From assembly GCA_038040245.1 (NCBI GenBank), contig JBBPIU010000121.1, positions 1-8,510 of the forward strand: DNA of 8,510 nt. Reading direction: 5' to 3'. The DNA is from RBG-16-66-20 sp038040245 (GTDB lineage: Bacteria; Pseudomonadota; Gammaproteobacteria; Burkholderiales; SG8-39). This document shows positions 1 to 5,308 of this stretch, piece by piece. Below the pieces are notes generated by a model. That model made no database searches. It saw nothing but the letters and a program-made list of their open reading frames with translations, and was not told the DNA's origin. The number at the start of each line of letters is the position of its first letter. The stretch's first letter is position 1. A program made the translations under genes and the position numbers.

Positions 1-230
1 AGCAGCTTCACGCCGTTTTTCTCCATCACGGAGTCGTCTTCGTTCTGCACTTCGTCGAAGGTGAACCCGTACTGGAATCCGGAGCAGCCGCCGCCGGTGA
101 CGAACACGCGGAGCTTGAGCTCCGGGTTGCCTTCCTCTTCGATCAGCTGCTTCACCTTGCCGGCGGCGCTGTCCGAAAAGATCAGCGGTGCCGGCATTTC
201 GGTGGCTGCGTTTTCAGCGACTGCGTTCAT
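1..230 (-). CDS. erpA: Iron-sulfur cluster insertion protein ErpA (3' end outside window)
   Basis: A-type Fe-S carrier that passes clusters to apo-enzymes in the cytoplasm. The first 76 codons are visible. After a variable N-terminus of about 15 residues comes the family core: a segment reading SAAGKVKQLIEEEGNPELKL, then RVFVTGGGCSGFQYGFTFDE. This closely matches E. coli ErpA. Cys49 in GGGCSG is the first of three conserved cluster-ligand cysteines. The C-terminal CGC pair lies beyond the window edge, so I cannot check it. The start is supported by an AGGAG ribosome site 6 nt upstream of the ATG. The gene lies 46 nt after the bactofilin stop. That spacer shows no convincing terminator, so co-transcription with argC and the bactofilin genes is possible, though unproven. 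The alternative, an IscA/SufA paralogue, is less likely because the region around GGGCSGFQYGF fits ErpA best. Confidence 0.93.
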   Translation of the reverse strand, partial: MNAVAENAATEMPAPLIFSDSAAGKVKQLIEEEGNPELKLRVFVTGGGCSGFQYGFTFDEVQNEDDSVMEKNGVKL

Positions 231-276
231 GACTTGCTCCTGTTGCGTACCTTTGTCCGATACGCGCTCTAATTCG

Positions 277-669
277 CTACTTGGCGATCTTCAATTCTAC
301 CGACTTGGCCTCGGCGGTGTGGTGCACCAGCCGCCCCTCGATCACTGCGCCCTGCTGGATCTCGATGCTCTTGTAGTGGATGTCCCCTTTGACACGCGAA
401 TTGGCCTGAAGTTCGAGCGTCTCGCGCGAGTCAACCGCCCCGTTGATCGTGCCGTTCACCACCACATGGGCGGCCTGGACCTCGCCGTCGATGCGCGCCT
501 GCTCCGAAACCACCAGCGTACCCGGCTGGTCCGGCAGCGCCGCGACGTTGCCGCGCACCGCGCCGTCGACCCGCAGGCCGCCGCTGAAAAAGACATTGCC
601 CTCGATGCGCGTGGTGGCGCCGATCAGGCTGTCGATGCGGTTCTGCGGCTTGCTTTCTCTGCGAAACAT
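277..669 (-). CDS. Bactofilin family cytoskeletal protein
   Basis: Bactofilins (formerly DUF583) polymerise without nucleotide into right-handed beta-helix filaments in the cytoplasm, often at the inner membrane. They scaffold cell-shape or polar functions. The 130-residue protein has the typical layout: a short basic N-terminal tail (MFRRESKPQN), then a core of about residues 12-118. The core begins DSLIGATTRIEGNV and carries short hydrophobic strand repeats such as LRVDGAVRGNV, ARIDGEVQAAHVVVNGTINGAV and SRVKGDIHYKSIEIQQGAVIEGRL. A short charged tail follows. The regular V-x-G and I-x-G pattern is the visible signature of the beta-helix turns. Length is normal for the family. A GGAGAGG ribosome site precedes the ATG and sits 13 nt after the stop of the upstream membrane coiled-coil gene, so the two are probably co-translated from one mRNA. 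I cannot tell which bactofilin subtype (BacA/BacM/CcmA-like) it is. Confidence 0.93.
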   Translation of the reverse strand: MFRRESKPQNRIDSLIGATTRIEGNVFFSGGLRVDGAVRGNVAALPDQPGTLVVSEQARIDGEVQAAHVVVNGTINGAVDSRETLELQANSRVKGDIHYKSIEIQQGAVIEGRLVHHTAEAKSVELKIAK

Positions 670-682
670 GCTTGCCTCTCCT

Positions 683-1438
683 TCATCCCAGCGTCACGTT
701 TTGGGTCACTTTGGGTTCCGCCGACCCGGCCTCGTAGACGCGCACCTGCACGCTTACGACCTTGGCCTTGGGATTCACCCGGAAAGTGCCGTCAACCCGC
801 TGGAAGTGCTTGAATGCCAAGCGGAAGGTGGAGGAATCCGGTTCCCCTTGCCCCGGTACCATGATCATAGCATTGTGGCCGCCCTCCGTCAGGTTGACCA
901 CCAGTTCGAGCCGTCCCTGGAACTCGCGCCCGCGGCGCGGTCCCGACGCGAGCAGCAGCACCCGGTAGCGGTACTCGCCCGCAATCACGTCGGGCTCGGC
1001 CTTGAAGCGCAGGATCGAGAGCGGCGCCGCGCTCGCGGTTTCCGAGGAAAGCATGCTTTCGAAGATGGCGAGTTCCTCGCGCAGCCGGGCATTGTCCTGC
1101 TCCAGAGAGCGCGCCTGCTGCGCCTGCTTCTGCTGCGCCGTGCGTTCGATCGAAACCTTGCTGTCGGCCGCGTTGGCGATCGCGCGCAGGCGCTCGAGCT
1201 CGTCGCGCATTTTGCCGAGCTCGCTGCGTGCGGCCAAGAGTTCCTGCTCGATCTCGCTGCGGTCGAAGCCGGCGAAGCGCCGGCCGGCGTCGTACATCCA
1301 GGCCGCCAGCGTCGCCGAGAACGCGAACAGCACCGCGATGCCGAGCCAGCGCAGGTACCAGGGAACATGCGTGCGCACCGACACCTTCGGCGCCGCAATA
1401 CCGAAGCGCTGGCGCAGCTTCCAGAAGCGCTTGGCCAT
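683..1438 (-). CDS. Membrane-anchored coiled-coil protein, DUF6776-like, function unknown
   Basis: A 251-residue protein with no recognised enzymatic motif. It has a basic N-terminus of about 28 residues (K/R-rich, predicted cytoplasmic) and one transmembrane helix at about 31-49 (WLGIAVLFAFSATLAAWMY). A heptad-like coiled coil runs about 58-130, rich in E, L, R and Q, with SEIEQELLAARSELGKMRDE as an example. The C-terminal domain at about 140-250 is a mixed beta domain, predicted periplasmic by the positive-inside rule. I believe this architecture corresponds to the Pfam family named DUF6776, but that is from memory. The gene lies 11 nt after argC and 13 nt before the bactofilin, so it is probably in the same transcript. 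The ribosome site is weak (GGATCGACGG before the ATG), which suggests coupling to argC translation. Its place next to a bactofilin suggests it could be a membrane partner of the filament; this is inference only. The coding call is firm, the function is open. Confidence 0.87.
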   Translation of the reverse strand: MAKRFWKLRQRFGIAAPKVSVRTHVPWYLRWLGIAVLFAFSATLAAWMYDAGRRFAGFDRSEIEQELLAARSELGKMRDELERLRAIANAADSKVSIERTAQQKQAQQARSLEQDNARLREELAIFESMLSSETASAAPLSILRFKAEPDVIAGEYRYRVLLLASGPRRGREFQGRLELVVNLTEGGHNAMIMVPGQGEPDSSTFRLAFKHFQRVDGTFRVNPKAKVVSVQVRVYEAGSAEPKVTQNVTLG

Positions 1439-1449
1439 CCGTCGATCCG

Positions 1450-2526
1450 CTACGGAACCACCGAACCCTGCTCGAGGCCCATGGTCTCCGGCAGGCCGAA
1501 CATCAGGTTCATGTTCTGCACCGCCTGGCCAGAGGCGCCTTTCATGAGGTTATCGATCACGGCGAGCACCACCAGCGTGTCGCCACGCTGCCCGTACTCC
1601 CCGCGCCCACCGTCCCCGCCACGCCCGCTGTGCTCGGGCGGCCGGTGCACCGCGATGCGGCAGACGTTCGCCGCGCGCGTCGAGCGGGTATCCGGATGGC
1701 TTCCGGCCGGCATGACGTCGACGAAAGGCTCTTTCGCGTAGCGCTTTTCGTACAGCGCCTGAAAGTCCATTTCCTTTGTGATGCGCCCGTACAGCGTGGC
1801 GTGGATGCCCCGGATCATCGGCGTCAGGTGCGGCACGAAGACGAGGCCTACTTCGCGTCCGGCCGCCTGCGCGAGCCCCTGGCGGATCTCCGGCCAGTGC
1901 CTGTGGCCGCCGACGCCGTAGGCCGCGAAGTTGTCCGACGCTTCGGCATACATGAGATTCAACTCCGTCTTGCGGCCGGCGCCCGACAGGCCCGATTTCG
2001 CGTCGGCGATCAGGTGGTCGAAATCCACCGCGCCGGCTTCGATCAGCGGCACAAACCCGAGCTGCACGGCGGTGGGATAGCAACCCGGATTCGCCACCAG
2101 CCGTGCGCCGCGGATCTTGTCGCGGTTCACTTCGCAAAGGCCGTATACCGCCTCCGCGACCAGTTCCGGCGCGGCATGCTTTACCTTGTACCAGCGCTCC
2201 CATTCGGCGACGTCCTTCAAGCGGAAGTCGGCGGATAGGTCGACGATGCGCGCGCCGGCATCGACGAGCGCGCGTACCTCGCCCATCGCCACTGCGTTGG
2301 GCGTGGCGAAGAACACGACGTCGCATTTGCCAAGCGGCGCCTTGTCGGGATGGGAGAACGCGAGCGACACACGGCCGCGCAGGCTCGGGAACACGGCACT
2401 TACCGCCGTCCCGGCTTCCTGCCGCGAGGTAATCGCCGCGAGTTCGACCTGCGGATGCTGCGACAACAGCCGCAGCAGTTCGATTCCCGTATAACCCGTG
2501 CCGCCGACAATTCCTGCCTTGATCAT
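1450..2526 (-). CDS. argC: N-acetyl-gamma-glutamyl-phosphate reductase ArgC
   Basis: Catalyses the NADPH-dependent reduction of N-acetylglutamyl-5-phosphate to the semialdehyde, the third step of arginine synthesis, in the cytoplasm. The 358 residues start with the dinucleotide-binding motif IVGGTGYTG (about 6-14). The catalytic Cys149 lies in ANPGCYPT, and the family segments SADFRLKD, KSGLSGAGRK, PHLTPMIRGIHAT and GSHPDTRSTRAANVCRIAVHRP are all present. It ends with NLMFGLPETMGLEQGSVVP. This is the type-1 ArgC form, usually about 343 residues. The extra length is one Gly/Arg-rich insertion at about 297-311, between AVHRP and GDTLVVLAVIDNL. The ATG has a GGAAGG ribosome site about 8 nt upstream. 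An intrinsic terminator for rplM-rpsI ends only about 16 nt before the ATG, so expression needs read-through or a promoter inside rpsI. The reading frame is intact and all key residues are present. Confidence 0.96.
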   Translation of the reverse strand: MIKAGIVGGTGYTGIELLRLLSQHPQVELAAITSRQEAGTAVSAVFPSLRGRVSLAFSHPDKAPLGKCDVVFFATPNAVAMGEVRALVDAGARIVDLSADFRLKDVAEWERWYKVKHAAPELVAEAVYGLCEVNRDKIRGARLVANPGCYPTAVQLGFVPLIEAGAVDFDHLIADAKSGLSGAGRKTELNLMYAEASDNFAAYGVGGHRHWPEIRQGLAQAAGREVGLVFVPHLTPMIRGIHATLYGRITKEMDFQALYEKRYAKEPFVDVMPAGSHPDTRSTRAANVCRIAVHRPPEHSGRGGDGGRGEYGQRGDTLVVLAVIDNLMKGASGQAVQNMNLMFGLPETMGLEQGSVVP

Positions 2527-2542
2527 GTGGTTCGCCTTCCTG

Positions 2543-2569
2543 CAACAAAAAGCCGCCCGAAGGCGGCTT
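2543..2569 (-). terminator. Intrinsic terminator after rpsI, just upstream of argC
   Basis: On the minus strand the sequence reads AAGCCGCC-TTCG-GGCGGCTT: an 8-bp perfect stem closed by a stable UUCG tetraloop. It runs directly into TTTGTTG, so the U-run is five in total counting the stem end. It begins 4 nt after the rpsI stop codon and fits a rho-independent terminator of the rplM-rpsI transcript. The hairpin finishes about 16 nt before the argC ATG, and the argC ribosome site lies just outside it. Confidence 0.85.
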
Positions 2570-2573
2570 GAGG

Positions 2574-2966
2574 TCAGCGTTTCGAGTATTGCTTGCGCCG
2601 CCGCGCCTTGTGCAAGCCGACCTTCTTTCGCTCCACTTCCCGCGCGTCGCGGGTCACGAGGCGCGCGGCGCGGAACACGGGTTTGAGGGCGGCATCGAAC
2701 TCTATGAGGGCGCGCGCCAGGCCATGGCGCACCGCGCCGGCCTGGCCGTTCTCGCCGCCGCCGTGCACGTTCACCTTGATGTCGAAGGCCGCCAGGTTCT
2801 TGGTGAGCTCGAGCGGCTGGCGCACGATCATGCGCCCGGTCTCGCGGGCGAAGAAAACGTCCACCGGCTTGCCGTTGACGACGAACTGGCCCTTGCCGGG
2901 CTTCAGGAACACGCGCGCCACCGAACTCTTGCGCCGGCCCGTGCCGTAGTAATAGTCGCCAACCAT
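2574..2966 (-). CDS. rpsI: 30S ribosomal protein S9
   Basis: Small-subunit protein of the 30S head whose C-terminal tail reaches the P-site tRNA. At 130 residues it is the same length as E. coli S9 and aligns along its whole length. The N-terminus is YYYGTGRRKSSVARVFLKPG. The core includes RETGRMIVRQPLELT and VHGGGENGQAGAVRHGLARALIEFD. The C-terminus is ARLVTRDAREVERKKVGLHK followed by ARRRKQYSKR, with the conserved SKR end. The ATG lies one base after the rplM stop (TGA-C-ATG), and its GGAG ribosome site lies inside the end of rplM, so the two are translationally coupled. A strong intrinsic terminator follows directly. Nothing is unusual in the protein itself. Confidence 0.98.
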   Translation of the reverse strand: MVGDYYYGTGRRKSSVARVFLKPGKGQFVVNGKPVDVFFARETGRMIVRQPLELTKNLAAFDIKVNVHGGGENGQAGAVRHGLARALIEFDAALKPVFRAARLVTRDAREVERKKVGLHKARRRKQYSKR

Positions 2967-2967
2967 G

Positions 2968-3399
2968 TCAGATCTCCAGTGCTTTGGGCTGCTGCGCCGT
3001 GTGCGGGTGCGTGCCGTCGGCGTAAATCTTGAGCTTTCTCAGCATCGCGTAGCCGAGCGGGCCCTTGGGCAGCATGCCCTTCACCGCGCGTTGCAGGGCG
3101 CGGTCCGGAAAGCGCGCGTGCAGCTTGGCGAAATCGGTTTCCTTGATGCCGCCCGGGAAATTGGTGTGCCGGTAGTATTTCTTGCCGAGCGTCTTCTTGC
3201 CGGTGACGCGGATCTTGGCCGCATTCAAGACGACGATGAAATCGCCGGTATCGACATGGGGCGTGTACTCCGGCTTGTGCTTGCCGCGCAGGCGCACCGC
3301 AATCTGGGACGCCAGGCGACCGAGCACCTTGTTCTGGGCGTCCACAACGTACCAACCGTGAACCACGTCCTCGGCTTTGGCGGTGTATGTTTTCATCAT
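2968..3399 (-). CDS. rplM: 50S ribosomal protein L13
   Basis: Early-assembly large-subunit protein that binds 23S rRNA. The 143 residues match the family over the full length: MKTYTAKAEDVVHGWYVVDA, KVLGRLASQIAVRLRGKHK, PEYTPHVDTGDFIVVLNAAK, the highly conserved AVKGMLPKGPLGYAMLRKLK, and the end HTAQQPKALEI. Two ATG codons are in tandem at the start (3399 and 3396). E. coli L13 begins MKT, so the second ATG (3396) may be the real start and would give 142 residues. No strong ribosome site is visible before either, so the start is uncertain by one codon. It is first in the rplM-rpsI pair and is probably driven by the promoter at 3462-3490, which gives a leader of about 55 nt. Confidence 0.97.
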   Translation of the reverse strand: MMKTYTAKAEDVVHGWYVVDAQNKVLGRLASQIAVRLRGKHKPEYTPHVDTGDFIVVLNAAKIRVTGKKTLGKKYYRHTNFPGGIKETDFAKLHARFPDRALQRAVKGMLPKGPLGYAMLRKLKIYADGTHPHTAQQPKALEI

Positions 3400-3461
3400 G
3401 CGCTTGCTGGAGAAAGGGCGCGAATGTTACCAAATAAAGCGCACAATCCGTAATGCTATGA

Positions 3462-3490
3462 ATTATAAGGGGTATTGAATGGAATGTACA
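3462..3490 (-). promoter_or_regulatory. Candidate sigma70 promoter for rplM-rpsI
   Basis: On the minus strand there is a perfect TATAAT -10 box (3467-3462). It lies 17 nt downstream of TGTACA (3490-3485), which matches the TTGACA consensus at four of six positions. Transcription would start near 3455. The -35 and part of the spacer lie inside the first codons of the divergent OsmC gene. The spacer also contains that gene's AAGGGG ribosome site on the other strand. Placement and spacing are ideal, but this was read by eye and there is no transcript evidence. Confidence 0.55.
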
Positions 3491-3895
3491 GTACGCTGGA
3501 GCGGAGGAATGACCTTTCTCGCCGAGACCGGGAGCAACCATCTGGTGACCATGGATGGCGCGCCCGAAGGCGGCGGCCGCAATCTCGCGCCGCGTCCGAT
3601 GGAGCTCGTGCTCGCCGGAACCGGCGGCTGCACCGCCTACGATGTGGTCGTGATCCTGAAAAAAAGCGGCCAGGAAATCACCGGCTGTGAAGTAAAGCTC
3701 GCCTCGGAGCGCGCGCCATCCGATCCGAAGGTATTCACCAAGATCCACATGCACTTCATCGTGCGCGGCACGAATCTCAAGCGCAATCTGGTCGAACACG
3801 CGATCCGCCTGTCGCACGAGAAATACTGCTCGGCCTCGATCATGCTCGGCAAGAGCGCCGAGATCACCAAGGACTTCGAAATCGTCGAGAATTGA
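3479..3895 (+). CDS. yhfA: OsmC/Ohr family protein, YhfA-like
   Basis: A 138-residue cytoplasmic protein of the OsmC superfamily, whose studied members are thiol-dependent peroxidases for organic hydroperoxides. The two family cysteines are present: Cys51 in LAGTGGCTAYDVVVIL and Cys117 in LSHEKYCSASIMLGK. Shared segments such as TGCEVKLASERA, FTKIHMHFIVRGTNLK and the EKYCS stretch resemble E. coli YhfA more than OsmC or Ohr. YhfA's own role is not well defined, so a peroxidase function is inferred from the superfamily only. The ATG is supported by an AAGGGG ribosome site with a 6-nt spacer. It is the only plus-strand gene in the window, divergent from rplM. Its TGA is directly followed by the stop of the convergent glycosyltransferase gene. 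I could not define its promoter: the plus-strand candidate boxes in 3420-3470 are weak. Confidence 0.92.
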   Translation: MECTVRWSGGMTFLAETGSNHLVTMDGAPEGGGRNLAPRPMELVLAGTGGCTAYDVVVILKKSGQEITGCEVKLASERAPSDPKVFTKIHMHFIVRGTNLKRNLVEHAIRLSHEKYCSASIMLGKSAEITKDFEIVEN

Positions 3896-4582
3896 CTACG
3901 CCGGAAGCCGGTTCGCGGCGAAGTTCATGCGCCGGTTTTCCTCGAACCACTCTTCGGCGTAGTCGCAGCCGCGATATTCGTCGAAGTACGGCCCGCCGAT
4001 GGTGTAGTGCACGATCCTGGCATCCGGATTGTGCGTATATTCGCCGACCAGCCAATTCCACTCCAGCGGCAGATCACCGATCAGTGCGTCGTCCAACCAG
4101 GCAAAGCGCTGCAAATCGAGGCCCGTTGCAGTGTTCACATAGTCAGCCGTAAGTGCTGTGCAACGAGCGTTGTTGAACAGCGTGACGCTGGACCAGTTCT
4201 TGCGGGGATAAACGCTCTGTACCTGGTTCAGGAATTTGCGTGCAGGCCCTGGCGTGTAGTCGTGCTTGCATACCAGTACCGCCTTGTCGGGAGAGCGCTC
4301 CGAGAATGCGGCGAGTTGCGCGATATCCGCGCGGCAGAGCATGTCGCAGTCCATGAACAGCGACCAGCCGCGATACTGCGAAAGCGACGGCACGAGGAAG
4401 CGCGTCAGGCTGAACTCGGTGGATTCGGTCGCACCGCGCGGGCGCGTGTAGAGCCCCTGCAACTGCGAGAGCATCAGCGGCGCGATGGTGACCGGAATCG
4501 ACGAGCGCCGCAGGATGGAGTGCGCCAGGGTGTGGTAAGCGACGGGCTCGTTCGGATCGTAGCCGATGTAGATATGGAGCAT
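3896..4582 (-). CDS. Putative glycosyltransferase, GT-A fold (GT8-like)
   Basis: A 228-residue soluble protein with no signal peptide or membrane helix. It opens with a strand MLHIYIGYDPNEPVAYHTLA, a typical nucleotide-sugar-binding start. A DxD-type metal/nucleotide motif is at 78-80 (SLFMDCDMLC). Further segments are YPRKNWSSVTLFNN, AWLDDALIGDLPLEWNWLVG, and a C-terminal HYTIGGPYF with His192. The order of DxD then a late H-x-x-G-G is like GT8 or related GT-A enzymes. Donor, acceptor and pathway cannot be read from the sequence. A GGAG ribosome site precedes the ATG. The gene begins 23 nt after coq7 with no terminator between, so the two are probably co-transcribed, but I see no functional link to ubiquinone synthesis. 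Its base composition looks slightly less GC-rich than its neighbours by eye. Confidence 0.82.
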   Translation of the reverse strand: MLHIYIGYDPNEPVAYHTLAHSILRRSSIPVTIAPLMLSQLQGLYTRPRGATESTEFSLTRFLVPSLSQYRGWSLFMDCDMLCRADIAQLAAFSERSPDKAVLVCKHDYTPGPARKFLNQVQSVYPRKNWSSVTLFNNARCTALTADYVNTATGLDLQRFAWLDDALIGDLPLEWNWLVGEYTHNPDARIVHYTIGGPYFDEYRGCDYAEEWFEENRRMNFAANRLPA

Positions 4583-4605
4583 TGCTCACTCCGGAAAAGC
4601 GCCTC

Positions 4606-5232
4606 TCAGACCCGATAGGCGACGGTCGTCATCAGCTTCGCCATCGCACGCATGCCCAGCTTGACCGGCTCGGGAAGTTCCGCGGCGCCAAGCGCGACAG
4701 CGCTTGCACGATGCTTTGCCTCATCTTCGCGCATCGCCTCGATCACGATCCGTGTCTTGCTGTCCGCCGGCGAGAGCAGGTCGAGATGCCCGGTGAGGTG
4801 TTCCTCGACCTGGCGCTCGGTTTCCGCGACAAAGGCCAGGCTCCAGCGGTCGCCCAGCGCGCCGGCGGCCGCCCCGGCCGCGAAGGCGCCCGCATACCAG
4901 AACGCATTGAGCAGGCTGGTCCTGCCGCCCAGCTCGCGGATCCGCTGCGCGCTCCAGGCCAAGTGGTCCTGTTCCTCGAGCGCCGCCTGGGCCAGTGCGC
5001 GGCGGTTCTCCGGTTCTCGCGCGGTCAGCGCCTGGCCTTGGTAGAGCGCCTGGGCGCAAACTTCGCCGGCGTGGTTGACGCGCATCAGCGCCGCGGCCTG
5101 CGCGCGCGCCCCGGCTGGAAGCTCGGCCTCGGCAATCGCCTCGGCAGGGGATTCCCGGCGCGCAGAATGAACCTCCGCGATCGCGCGCAGCGCCGAGTCG
5201 AAGCCCGTGATCAGCCGGTCGATCGGGTCCAT
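4606..5232 (-). CDS. coq7: 3-demethoxyubiquinol 3-hydroxylase Coq7
   Basis: A di-iron monooxygenase that performs the last ring hydroxylation in ubiquinone synthesis at the membrane. Residues are numbered from the chosen start (208 aa). The carboxylate and histidine ligands of the family are all visible: Glu57 in RVNHAGEVCAQ, Glu87 and His90 in EEQDH, Glu139 in VAETERQ, and Glu171 and His174 in REDEAKH. Spacings between the first three glutamates equal those in human COQ7. A Gly/Ala-rich hydrophobic stretch at about 111-130 probably touches the membrane. The frame is open a further 52 codons upstream, but that part runs through the porin terminator and into the porin end, so ATG 5232 (MDPIDRLITGFDSALRAIAE) is chosen. 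Only a poor ribosome site precedes it. A TATACT box 6 nt upstream might be a -10 element, but the matching -35 position is unconvincing. Confidence 0.93.
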   Translation of the reverse strand: MDPIDRLITGFDSALRAIAEVHSARRESPAEAIAEAELPAGARAQAAALMRVNHAGEVCAQALYQGQALTAREPENRRALAQAALEEQDHLAWSAQRIRELGGRTSLLNAFWYAGAFAAGAAAGALGDRWSLAFVAETERQVEEHLTGHLDLLSPADSKTRIVIEAMREDEAKHRASAVALGAAELPEPVKLGMRAMAKLMTTVAYRV

Positions 5233-5248
5233 GCGCAAAGTATAGGCG

Positions 5249-5279
5249 AAAAAAAACGGGCGTCTCGCGACGCCCGTTT
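5249..5279 (-). terminator. Strong intrinsic terminator of the porin gene
   Basis: On the minus strand the sequence reads AAACGGGCGTC-GCGA-GACGCCCGTTT, an 11-bp perfect stem with a GNRA-type loop, merging into a run of eight T. It begins 29 nt after the porin stop codon. It ends about 16 nt before the chosen coq7 ATG, separating porin from coq7 transcription. Confidence 0.93.
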
Positions 5280-5308
5280 GGTGATGCTGGTAGCTGTATT
5301 GCGGCTTC

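Noticed and set aside
231..276. GCGTA/TACGC hairpin between the bactofilin and erpA as terminator
   Set aside because: The stem is only 5 bp with an 11-nt loop and no U-run.
443..1741. 432-codon open frame on the plus strand
   Set aside because: It lies antisense to bactofilin, the coiled-coil gene and argC, all well supported. It is rich in R, A, H and P with no recognisable domain, as expected for a shadow frame in GC-rich DNA.
1228..2238. 336-codon plus-strand frame opposite argC
   Set aside because: Argument as for other antisense frames: argC has all catalytic motifs and this frame has none.
3427..3456. TTACCA/TAATGC as plus-strand promoter for the OsmC gene
   Set aside because: The -10 matches consensus at only two positions; too weak to call.
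2903..3817. 304-codon minus-strand frame spanning the OsmC gene, rplM and the start of rpsI
   Set aside because: It runs across two genes and a promoter region in a different frame; the real proteins L13, S9 and YhfA explain the DNA.
3899..3920. GC-rich inverted repeat (CGCCG/CGGCG and CCGG-AAG-CCGG) after the OsmC gene as terminator
   Set aside because: There is no U-run on the plus strand after it, and it lies within glycosyltransferase codons.
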